This document shows positions 25,042 through 31,495 of a stretch of DNA of 64,000 nt, piece by piece. The stretch covers positions 1 through 64,000 of the forward strand of contig JBKHXF010000034.1 of assembly GCA_046566145.1 (NCBI GenBank), given 5' to 3'. Numbering within the stretch: the first letter of the stretch is position 1; each line of letters opens with the position of its first letter. The position numbers and the translations under genes are program-made. The notes beneath the pieces were generated by a model, which saw only the letters and a list, made by a program, of their open reading frames with translations, made no database searches and was not told where the DNA came from. This DNA is from JBKHXF01 sp046566145 (lineage in GTDB: Bacteria; Actinomycetota; Nitriliruptoria; Nitriliruptorales; Nitriliruptoraceae).

Positions 25042-25668
25042 GTGGCCACGCAGGCAGCCGACACCACCCGGGTCGTGGCGCTCGACCTCATGGACACGCT
25101 CGTCCACGACCCGTACCGCGAGGCCCTGCGCGCCGCGACCGGGCTCGACGTGGCCGACCTCTTCGCGCGTCGCCCCGCGGCGTCCTGGCCGGCGTTCGAG
25201 CGTGGCGAGCTGGACGAGGACGCGTACTGGCAGGGGTTCCGGGAGGTCGGGATCGCCTTCGACGCCGAGGCGTTCCACGCGGTTCGGCGCGAGCGGACGA
25301 CGCTGCTGCCCGGCATGGCCGAGCTGCTCGCCGAGCTGCGCCGGGTCGTGCCGGTCGTGGTCGCGTCGAACTACCCGGGCTGGGTGCACGAGGTCGTCGC
25401 CGACGTGCTCGCCGGTGCGGTGGACGGCGTCGTCGCGTCCTGCGACGTCGGTGTGCGCAAGCCCGAGCCGGCGTTCTACGCGCACGTCGTCACGGCCGCG
25501 CGGGACGCCGCCGGCGCGGCCGCCCTCGAGGCCGCGGCGGTGCTGTTCGTCGACGACCGCGCGGCCAACGTCGAGGCGGCGCGGGAGGCCGGACTCGACG
25601 CCGTGGAGTTCACGGGGCCGGCGGACCTGCGCGCCGAGCTCTGCCACCGCGGGGTGCTGCCCGGCTGA
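25042..25668 (+). CDS. HAD-superfamily hydrolase with an altered first motif
   Basis: 208 residues. The motifs are ALDLMDTL (I), VVASNYPG (II, Ser), VGVRKPEPAFY (III, Lys) and VLFVDDRAANVEAAREAG (IV). In motif I the nucleophile Asp is followed by L-M-D-T, so the usual general-acid Asp two residues later is Met, with an Asp one position further. This variant exists in some HAD relatives but may mean altered chemistry. It starts at GTG, seven bases after the selenoprotein stop, and probably shares its mRNA. The substrate is unknown. Confidence 0.82.
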   Translation: MATQAADTTRVVALDLMDTLVHDPYREALRAATGLDVADLFARRPAASWPAFERGELDEDAYWQGFREVGIAFDAEAFHAVRRERTTLLPGMAELLAELRRVVPVVVASNYPGWVHEVVADVLAGAVDGVVASCDVGVRKPEPAFYAHVVTAARDAAGAAALEAAAVLFVDDRAANVEAAREAGLDAVEFTGPADLRAELCHRGVLPG

Positions 25669-25672
25669 GCGC

Positions 25673-26107
25673 TCACCCCGCCCCGGACGCGAGCCACGAC
25701 AGGCCCGCGACGGGGAGGTTGCGCAGCACCCAGAACGCCGACACGGCCACCGCGACGCCCATCCCGACGGTGCCCGACAGCTGCGGCACCGAGGCACGGC
25801 GCCCGACGGAGGCGGCCAGCCACCCGGCCCAGCCCCACACCAGGACCGGGAGCAGCAGCACGGTCAGCAGGTTGTGGTCGAGCGCCCGCAGGACGTCGCC
25901 GCCGCTCAGCGCGTGCACGGCACGCAGCGTCCCGCAGCCCGGGCAGTCCAGCCCGGTCGCGAGCCGGAAGGGGCACGAGGGGTACACACCCGGACGGTTG
26001 GGGTCGACGACGGCGAGCACCGCGCAGCCGACCAACGCCGTGGCCCCCACCACCGCCGGCGCGGCCCAGGAGGGCAGCGCCGCGGGGCGGTGGTGGAGGG
26101 CCTGCAT
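25673..26107 (-). CDS. DUF2752-family membrane protein
   Basis: 144 residues. An N-terminal hydrophobic segment (VVGATALVGCAVLAVVD) is followed by the DUF2752 signature YPSCPFRLATGLDCPGCGTLRAVHALSGGD (shown here as two adjoining blocks: the C-P-F and C-P-G-C-G-x-x-R motifs) and two further helices. The function of the family is unknown; the Cys cluster may bind a metal or form a disulfide. It ends four bases from the convergent HAD gene. Confidence 0.85.
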   Translation of the reverse strand: MQALHHRPAALPSWAAPAVVGATALVGCAVLAVVDPNRPGVYPSCPFRLATGLDCPGCGTLRAVHALSGGDVLRALDHNLLTVLLLPVLVWGWAGWLAASVGRRASVPQLSGTVGMGVAVAVSAFWVLRNLPVAGLSWLASGAG

Positions 26108-26135
26108 CGCTCGTCGTCCTCGGACCGTGCCCGGG

Positions 26136-26606
26136 TCAGAACCCGCTGCCGGCGACCCCGACCGCGAAGAACCCCACGTAGATGACGATCACGACCAGGC
26201 CCACGCCGACCGACGCCAGCGTGAGCTTGCGGGCCGTGTCGGCCTTCGCCCGGGCCGTCACGAGGTCGCCGGTCCCGATCGCCGACTGCGCCTGCGCCGC
26301 GAACACGATCCCCGCGACCCCCAACGGCAGGCAGCACAGCACGGTGGCGACGATCGACTGCCACAGCCACGTCTGCGGCGGCTCGCCGCCACCGCCCCCG
26401 AAGGTCGAGGTGGTCTGCGACCACTGCGGCCCGGGCGGGGTGCCGCCGGCGGAGAACCCACCACCTGCCGGCGTCCCACCGGGGGCGTCCGGCTGCGCGA
26501 GCGGGGCGGTGTGCTCGGTCCAGGCCTGGCCGTCCCAGTAGCGCTGCTGACCGGGGGTGCTCGGGTCCGGGTACCAGCCGGGCGTGGGCTGCTGTCCGTC
26601 CGTCAC
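26136..26606 (-). CDS. DUF2510 / DUF4190-type membrane protein
   Basis: 156 residues. The N-terminal DUF2510 motif is PGWYPDPSTPGQQRYWDGQAWT, here with paired Trp residues. A flexible Gly/Pro/Thr-rich linker (35-75) follows, then a two-helix DUF4190/dispanin-like segment: IVATVLCCLPLGVAGIVFAA, AQSAIGTGDLVTARAKADTA and LASVGVGLVVIVIYVGFF. Such proteins are small actinobacterial membrane proteins of unknown role. The GTG start at 26606 removes a 288-codon low-complexity extension. A TAGGGT -10 box lies 60 bp upstream. Confidence 0.82.
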   Translation of the reverse strand: MTDGQQPTPGWYPDPSTPGQQRYWDGQAWTEHTAPLAQPDAPGGTPAGGGFSAGGTPPGPQWSQTTSTFGGGGGEPPQTWLWQSIVATVLCCLPLGVAGIVFAAQAQSAIGTGDLVTARAKADTARKLTLASVGVGLVVIVIYVGFFAVGVAGSGF

Positions 26607-26665
26607 GGGTCTCGTCCTCGCGTCGTGTCCCTGCGCCGGACCGACCCCCGGCCCGTCGGCGGGGG

Positions 26666-26671
26666 ACCCTA
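26666..26671 (-). promoter_or_regulatory. -10 box (TAGGGT) of the DUF2510 gene
   Basis: TAGGGT on the minus strand overlaps the end of the upstream Cys-rich gene, whose last codons (stop at 26669) contain it. Confidence 0.5.
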
Positions 26672-27217
26672 GCCGTCGCCGCCGAGGGCGTCCCGCAGGG
26701 CGGGCCGCGACCGCGCCAGGGCCCCGTCGCGGAGCAGGTGGACCGCGTCGTCGTCGAGCCGGACCTCGCCCGTCGCCACCCACCACAGCCGCACGTGCTC
26801 GGCCCAGTCCGCCGGGAGCCTCGCGAGGTGCGCCAGCACCTCCCGGCCCTCCGCCTCGTGACCGTCGCACCAGACCTCGTCCACCCCGAGCGCGGCGACG
26901 CACTCGGCGCACAGCGAGCCCGGGGTGGACGGACCGCACCCGCGCACGATCCGCGGCCGGGCGCGGCAGCGGTCGCACTCGCCGGCGTCGACCGTGGTCG
27001 GGCCGACGTCGGGGTCGGCGAGCCACGGGGCGAGGTCGAGGAGCGCGGCGCGCAGGGCGCGACGATCCAGCGGGGTCGAGATGCCGGCCTCCCTGGCGTG
27101 ACGGTCCCGGGGCGAAGGGCGCAGGAAAAGGGGGGCGGGCCGGACCACGGGGGGACGGTCCGGCCCGCCGACCGGAGCGACGGAGGCGCGCGGCTCGGGC
27201 GCTGGGGGGCAACGCAC
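26669..27217 (-). CDS. Hypothetical Cys-rich protein, start uncertain
   Basis: The reliable part is residues 46-182 of this frame, from LDRRALRAALLDLAPWLADPDVGP onward. It carries a zinc-ribbon-like set, ECDRCRARPR and GSLCAECVAALG, then WCDGHEAEGREVLAHLARL and DWAEHVRLWWVATGEV. The only conventional start before it is GTG 27217, but that would make the ribosome read through a strong minus-strand terminator-like hairpin (27126-27169). A perfect AGGGAGG site stands five bases before an ATC codon at 27082, giving 137 residues if that rare start is used. I do not recognise the family. Confidence 0.55.
   Translation of the reverse strand: MRCPPAPEPRASVAPVGGPDRPPVVRPAPLFLRPSPRDRHAREAGISTPLDRRALRAALLDLAPWLADPDVGPTTVDAGECDRCRARPRIVRGCGPSTPGSLCAECVAALGVDEVWCDGHEAEGREVLAHLARLPADWAEHVRLWWVATGEVRLDDDAVHLLRDGALARSRPALRDALGGDG
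27126..27169 (-). terminator. Terminator-like hairpin with a T-run, inside the 5' end of the Cys-rich ORF
   Basis: A perfect 13-bp stem (27134-27146 with 27157-27169) has a 10-nt loop. Read on the minus strand it is followed by CCCC and TTTT (27129-27126), the only hairpin with a T-tract I found in the window. No minus-strand gene ends before it, so it may be an attenuator for the Cys-rich gene or the end of a short RNA. Confidence 0.6.
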
Positions 27218-27508
27218 CGACCGCTAGCAGCCCCGACGTGGGTCTCCGGCCAACGCGGCACCACGGGGGGGAGGTGCCGACCCCTCCAACACTACCCCAC
27301 CGGACGGTGATGCAGGCCACACCCTCGACCGTGCTACCACCACCGCGGGCCGGACCGGGTGGTTCGTGCGGTTCGGGCGGTCGGCGGCAGGTCCGCGACC
27401 GGGCCGGCAGGGCGTACGCTGCGCGGTCGGTGGTCGGCCACCGCACACCCCCACGGCTGGCCGGCACCACGGACGACGACCCGTCCCAGACAGGAGCACA
27501 GCACCCCC
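27218..27508. other. Intergenic region upstream of leuB
   Basis: No convincing gene. It holds a hairpin CGGCACC/GGTGCCG (27256-27262 with 27273-27279) whose loop, ACGGGGGGGA, closely resembles the loop of the hairpin at 27134-27169, and the leuB promoter and 5' leader. A small stem CGGTGG/CCACCG lies just after the leuB -10 box. The open frames crossing it are Arg/Pro-rich shadows. Confidence 0.5.
27415..27420 (+). promoter_or_regulatory. -10 box (TACGCT) of leuB
   Basis: TACGCT lies 88 bp before the leuB ATG, leaving an untranslated leader of roughly 80 nt. No leader peptide is visible in it, unlike leuA and cimA. Confidence 0.5.
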
Positions 27509-28567
27509 ATGGCGACCCACCGCATCGCGGTCCTCGGCGGCGACGGCATCGGCCCGGAGGTCACGGCCGAGGCCCTCAAGGTCCTCGACGTCGCCGAGGA
27601 GGTCGGCTCGTTCCAGACCGAACGGGTCGAGTACGACCTCGGGGGTCGCCGCTACCTCGACACCGGCGAGGTGCTGTCGGACGAGACGCTCGAGGAGCTG
27701 CGGGGGTTCGACGCCATCCTGCTCGGCGCGGTCGGCACCCCGGACGTCCCGCCGGGGGTCATCGAGCGTGGCCTGCTTCTGAAGCTGCGCTTCGCGTTCG
27801 ACCAGTTCGTGAACCTCCGGCCCGTGAAGCTCTACGAGGGCGTGACGTCCCCGGTCGCCGGGCTCACCCCGGAGCGCTGCGACCTCGTCGTCGTGCGGGA
27901 GAACACCGAGTCGGTGTACGCCGGCGCCGGCGGCACGCTGTACCGCGGCACGCCCGCCGAGGTCGCGACGCAGGAGTCGGTCAACACCCGCCACGGGGTC
28001 GAGCGGGTGCTGCGCTACGCCTTCGAGCTCGCCGGCCGCCGGCGCGGGAAGCTGACGCTGGTGCACAAGACCAACGTGCTGACCCACGCCGGCGAGCTGT
28101 GGATGCGGGCGTTCACGGAGCTCGGCGACGACGAGTTCCCCGCGATCGAGCGGGACTACGTCCACGTCGACGCGGCCTGCCTGTACCTCGTCACCCAGCC
28201 CGAACGGTTCGACACGGTCGTCACCGAGAACCTGTTCGGCGACATCATCACCGACCTCGGCGCCGCCGTGCAGGGCGGCCTGGGCCTCGCCGCGAGCGGC
28301 AACCTCGACCCGACGCGCCGGGCCCCGTCCATGTTCGAGCCGGTCCACGGCTCCGCCCCGGACATCACCGGCCAGGGGGTCGCCGACCCCATCGCCGCCG
28401 TCATGAGCGTCGGCATGCTGCTCGAGTTCCTCGGCGAGGACGGGGCGGCGCGCCGCGTCGAGCGGGCCGTCCACGGCCACCTCGCGGAGCGCGGCGCCGG
28501 CGCCGGCGGCCCGCTCCGCACCTCGGAGGTCGGGGACGACCTCGCCGCCCGCGTCCGCGCGGGCTGA
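27509..28567 (+). CDS. leuB: 3-isopropylmalate dehydrogenase
   Basis: 352 residues. IAVLGGDGIGPEVTAEALKVL, ILLGAVGTPDVPPG, LRPVKLYEG (substrate-binding Arg), VVVRENTESVYAG, LVHKTNVLTHAG (catalytic Lys), VDAACLYLVTQPERFDTVVTENLFGDIITD split across the metal-binding Asp residues, and EPVHGSAPDITGQG identify the beta-decarboxylating dehydrogenase family. It oxidises 3-isopropylmalate in leucine synthesis. It is not linked to leuACD (10 kb away). The ATG has CAGGAG 12 bases upstream. Homologous tartrate or isocitrate dehydrogenases are less likely given the pathway genes nearby. Confidence 0.93.
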   Translation: MATHRIAVLGGDGIGPEVTAEALKVLDVAEEVGSFQTERVEYDLGGRRYLDTGEVLSDETLEELRGFDAILLGAVGTPDVPPGVIERGLLLKLRFAFDQFVNLRPVKLYEGVTSPVAGLTPERCDLVVVRENTESVYAGAGGTLYRGTPAEVATQESVNTRHGVERVLRYAFELAGRRRGKLTLVHKTNVLTHAGELWMRAFTELGDDEFPAIERDYVHVDAACLYLVTQPERFDTVVTENLFGDIITDLGAAVQGGLGLAASGNLDPTRRAPSMFEPVHGSAPDITGQGVADPIAAVMSVGMLLEFLGEDGAARRVERAVHGHLAERGAGAGGPLRTSEVGDDLAARVRAG

Positions 28568-28596
28568 CCGACCGCACGCCCCAGCGAGGACCACCC

Positions 28597-29574
28597 GTGC
28601 CGAGCCTCACCGCCCAGCTCGTCCGCCGCAGCTTCGTGACCGCCCTGTGCCTCGCGCGCAGCCGCGCCGGCAGCACCCAGATCACCGGCGACTCGTCCGC
28701 GGAGGACCTCGCCCGCGTCGCGCTCGCCATGCGGGAGCAGACCGAGCGGCTCGCCACCGTCGGGCCGCAGCCCCGCGGCATCACCGTGACCCGGTTCGAC
28801 GGCCCGGTCCCCGGTGACGAGGTCGCGCACGGCCGGCAGGTCGACAGCGACCGGGTCGTGCTCCACCTCCACGGCGGCGGCTACTTCATGTGCTCCCCGG
28901 CGACGCACCGCGGGATGGCCGTCGCCCTCTCGCGCACCGCCCGGGCCCGGGTCGTCCTGCCCGCCTACCGGCTCGCCCCCGAGGACCCGTTCCCGGCCGC
29001 GGTCGACGACGCCGTGGCCGCGTACCGGCACCTGCTCGAGCGCGGCGAGGACCCTTCTCGCATCGCGGTCACGGGCGACTCCGCGGGCGGGGGGCTCGCG
29101 CTGTCGCTGCTGGTGCGCGCCCGCGACGAGGGCCTGCCGATGCCCGCCTGCTACGCGGGCATGTCGCCGTGGACCGACCTGACCGGCTCCGGCGACTCCA
29201 TGCGGGACCGCGACGCCGTCGACCCGTGGCTCAAGGCCGACCAGGTGCCGCCGGCGGCGCTCGCCTACGCCGGCGACGCCCCGCTCGACCACCCGCTGGT
29301 CAGCCCGCTGTTCGCCGACCTGACCGGGCTGCCGCCGATGCTCGTGCACGTCGGGTCCGACGAGATCCTGCACTCCGACGCGGAGCGACTCGTCGCCCGG
29401 GCGCGCGCCGCCGGCGTCGACGCGAGCCTCGGGGTCTTCGACGGGCTGTGGCACGTGTTCCACGCGTTCCCGCTTCCGGAGTCCCGGCACGCGCTGCGGG
29501 AGATCGGTGCGTTCGTGCGCCGGCACACCGACGCGGTGCGCCGCACCGCGGCGGGGCGGTCGTCGGCCGCCTAG
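28597..29574 (+). CDS. Alpha/beta-hydrolase of the HSL-like esterase family
   Basis: 325 residues. VVLHLHGGGYFMCSPATHRG supplies the HGGG oxyanion motif and VTGDSAGGGLALSLLV the nucleophile Ser. LVHVGSDEILHSDA provides the acid Asp and FDGLWHVFHAF the His. This is the arrangement of bacterial hormone-sensitive-lipase-type carboxylesterases. The GTG start at 28597 has GAGGA seven bases upstream and lies 29 bp after leuB, so it probably shares the leuB transcript. The natural ester is unknown. Confidence 0.88.
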   Translation: MPSLTAQLVRRSFVTALCLARSRAGSTQITGDSSAEDLARVALAMREQTERLATVGPQPRGITVTRFDGPVPGDEVAHGRQVDSDRVVLHLHGGGYFMCSPATHRGMAVALSRTARARVVLPAYRLAPEDPFPAAVDDAVAAYRHLLERGEDPSRIAVTGDSAGGGLALSLLVRARDEGLPMPACYAGMSPWTDLTGSGDSMRDRDAVDPWLKADQVPPAALAYAGDAPLDHPLVSPLFADLTGLPPMLVHVGSDEILHSDAERLVARARAAGVDASLGVFDGLWHVFHAFPLPESRHALREIGAFVRRHTDAVRRTAAGRSSAA

Positions 29575-29577
29575 CCT
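29572..29577 (+). promoter_or_regulatory. -10 box (TAGCCT) overlapping the esterase stop codon
   Basis: The TAG stop of the esterase is the first half of TAGCCT, 69 bp before the Eis-like gene. Confidence 0.45.
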
Positions 29578-29646
29578 CGCGCGGCTCGCCCGCGACCCCC
29601 CGCGGGCGCCCCGCAGCCGACGGCTGCTGCTCGCAGGAGGACCCGC

Positions 29647-30900
29647 ATGCGCTCCGTCGACGACCTCGAGTTCGGCCACGTCGCCGACACCGACGACGAG
29701 CACCAGCGCTTCGCCGAGACCGTCGCGCTCGGCTTCCACGAGACGCTGCTCGACGCCTGGCTGCCGTACTGGCGGGCCACGACGGAGTTCGACCGCACCT
29801 GGGTCGCGCGGGACGGCGACCGCCTGGTCGGGACCTGCGCGGTGCACTCCTTCTGGATGTCGCTGCCCGGCGGTGGCGAGGCGCCGTGCGCCGGGCTGAC
29901 CGCCGTCGGCGTCGCGCCGGACTGGCGCCGCCGTGGCGTGCTGACCCGGCTGATGCGCTGGCACCTCGACGACGCCCGCCGGCGCGGTGAGCCGTTCGCG
30001 GCCCTCTACGCCTCCGAGGCCGCGATCTACGGGCGCTTCGGGTACGGGGTGGCGGCGCCGATGGTCGGGCTGCGGGTCCCGGCCGTCCACGCCGCGCCGG
30101 CGGGCGCCGCGGGGCTGCCGGACGTCCGTCTCGTCGAGGTCACCGGGACGCTCGACGCGCCAGCGGCCGCGCTCGACGAGCTCCGCGCGATCGAGCGGGC
30201 GGCGCGGGCCCAGCGCGGCGGGATGATGTCGCGCGACGACGTGTGGTGGCGGAGCTGGATGGCGGCCGACCCGCCGGACGACCGCGACGGGTTCACCGTC
30301 CGGCGCTGCGCCGTGGTGGACGGGCGCGGGTACGTGCTGTTCCGCACGAAGGGACGCTGGGAGGAGGGCGTGCCCCGCGGGGAGCTCGCCGTCGTCGAGC
30401 TCGTCGCCATCGACCCCGAGGCGACCGCGGCGCTGTGGGCCTTCCTCGCCGGGATCGACCTCGTCGAGACCATCACGTCGCCGCTGGAGCCGGCCGACAC
30501 GCCGCTCCCGCACCTGGTGGCCGACCGCAACCGGGTGCGGGTCACGGCCGACGACCCGCTGTGGCTGCGGCTCGTGGACGTCCCGGCGGCCCTCGCCGTC
30601 CGGACCTACGACGTCGACGACGTGCTGGTGGTCGAGGTGGCCGACGCGCTGCTGCCGGCGAACGCGGGGACGTGGCGGGTCGAGGTCCGAGACGGGACGG
30701 CGACGGTCTCGCCCGCACCGGATGCCGACCCCGACCTCGGGCTCGACGTGTCGGGGCTCGGGTCGCTGCTGCTCGGCGGCGTCCGTGCCACCGAGCTCGC
30801 CGGGGCCCGGCGGGTCGTCGAGCACACCGCCGGCGCGTTGCGCCGCGCCGACCTGCTGTTCTCGGTCGGGGCGGCGCCGTGGAACCCGTTCATGTTCTGA
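29647..30900 (+). CDS. Eis-like GNAT-family N-acetyltransferase
   Basis: 417 residues. The tripartite Eis layout is visible. First is a GNAT domain with LTAVGVAPDWRRRGVLTRLM (acetyl-CoA loop) and SEAAIYGRFGYGVAAP; then a second, degenerate GNAT region around YVLFRTKGRWEEGV; then an SCP2-like domain with LWLRLVDVPAALAVRTY. The protein ends in WNPFMF. In Eis enzymes the carboxylate of the terminal Phe acts in catalysis and the Tyr of the YGRFGYG block is the general acid. Eis proteins acetylate amines, including aminoglycosides; the substrate here is unknown. The ATG follows CAGGAGG. Confidence 0.88.
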   Translation: MRSVDDLEFGHVADTDDEHQRFAETVALGFHETLLDAWLPYWRATTEFDRTWVARDGDRLVGTCAVHSFWMSLPGGGEAPCAGLTAVGVAPDWRRRGVLTRLMRWHLDDARRRGEPFAALYASEAAIYGRFGYGVAAPMVGLRVPAVHAAPAGAAGLPDVRLVEVTGTLDAPAAALDELRAIERAARAQRGGMMSRDDVWWRSWMAADPPDDRDGFTVRRCAVVDGRGYVLFRTKGRWEEGVPRGELAVVELVAIDPEATAALWAFLAGIDLVETITSPLEPADTPLPHLVADRNRVRVTADDPLWLRLVDVPAALAVRTYDVDDVLVVEVADALLPANAGTWRVEVRDGTATVSPAPDADPDLGLDVSGLGSLLLGGVRATELAGARRVVEHTAGALRRADLLFSVGAAPWNPFMF

Positions 30901-30929
30901 CGCGCGCGTGCGGCCCCCGTCGGCGGGGC

Positions 30930-30935
30930 TACGGT
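30930..30935 (+). promoter_or_regulatory. -10 box (TACGGT) of the dodecin gene
   Basis: TACGGT lies 48 bp before the dodecin GTG. Confidence 0.5.
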
Positions 30936-30983
30936 CGCGGCCCGGCCCCGTCGTGGGGCGAGACGTCACCCAGGAGCGATCGC

Positions 30984-31202
30984 GTGAGCCACGTGTACAA
31001 GAAGATCGAGCTGGTCGGGTCGTCGCGGGAGGGCGTCGACGACGCCATCCGCGGGGCGATCCGCAAGGCCGGCGAGACGATGCGCAACCTCGACTGGTTC
31101 GAGGTCCAGGAGATCCGCGGCTGGATCAAGGACGGTGAGCCGCAGCACTTCCAGGTCACCCTGAAGGTCGGCTTCCGCGTCGACGACGGCGTGTCGGGCT
31201 GA
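30984..31202 (+). CDS. Dodecin (flavin-binding dodecamer)
   Basis: 72 residues: SHVYKKIELVGSSREGVDDA, IRKAGETMRNLDWFEVQEIR and HFQVTLKVGFRVDDG match the dodecin beta-alpha-beta-beta fold. The Trp in NLDWFEV stacks on the flavin and the Gln in HFQVTLK contacts it. Dodecins store or buffer flavins in the cytosol. The start is GTG at 30984 after CAGGAG. A strong hairpin follows the gene, so it is a single-gene unit. Confidence 0.92.
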   Translation: MSHVYKKIELVGSSREGVDDAIRGAIRKAGETMRNLDWFEVQEIRGWIKDGEPQHFQVTLKVGFRVDDGVSG

Positions 31203-31217
31203 CGAGGCCCACGGCGG

Positions 31218-31247
31218 GACGTGCGCGTGGCGTGCCGCGCACGTCCG
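31218..31247 (+). terminator. Hairpin after the dodecin gene
   Basis: A perfect 11-bp stem GGACGTGCGCG/CGCGCACGTCC with an 8-nt loop starts 15 bases after the stop codon. There is no T-run. Confidence 0.5.
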
Positions 31248-31295
31248 CCGGCGCACACGCCGCCGGCGCGAGGTGGCGAGGTTCCCGCCCGGCCG

Positions 31296-31301
31296 TAGCC
31301 T
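31296..31301 (+). promoter_or_regulatory. -10 box (TAGCCT) of the cimA leader
   Basis: TAGCCT lies 32 bp before the leader-peptide ATG at 31334. Confidence 0.55.
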
Positions 31302-31333
31302 CACCCCGCACGACCACGACCCGTGGGGTCCCG

Positions 31334-31408
31334 ATGCCCGTCCTCGCCAGCACCGCCGCCCGCACCGCGGGTGCCGCCGGCGTGGACGCGATCATCATCA
31401 TCGGCTGA
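31334..31408 (+). CDS. cimA leader peptide with four consecutive Ile codons
   Basis: A 24-residue frame, MPVLASTAARTAG...GVDAIIIIG. Its codons 20-23 are ATC four times in a row, one codon before the last residue. Citramalate synthase, encoded 87 bases downstream, makes the isoleucine precursor, so the Ile run matches the pathway product. It is followed at once by two mutually exclusive hairpins, the layout of ribosome-mediated attenuation. There is little sign of a ribosome site, as is common for such leaders. Confidence 0.8.
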   Translation: MPVLASTAARTAGAAGVDAIIIIG

Positions 31409-31447
31409 CTCCGCGACCGGGACCCCGGCCGCGGAGCGGCCGGTCCC
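31409..31447 (+). promoter_or_regulatory. cimA attenuator: two competing stem-loops
   Basis: Hairpin I pairs CTCCGCG (31409-31415) with CGCGGAG (31430-31436), starting right after the leader stop; an inner CCGG/CCGG adds four pairs. Hairpin II pairs GGGACC (31419-31424) with GGTCCC (31442-31447) and GGCC (31427-31430) with GGCC (31438-31441), loop of seven. The two overlap and cannot form together. No T-run follows, so the output may be translational. Confidence 0.7.
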
Positions 31448-31495
31448 ACCGGCAGCGCCGCGCCCGACGTCCCGCCCCGATCAGAGGACGACGAC

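Noticed and set aside
27359..27508. A leader peptide upstream of leuB
   Set aside because: The frame upstream of the leuB ATG has no Leu/Val/Ile run and no start at a sensible place, so no attenuator peptide is claimed there.
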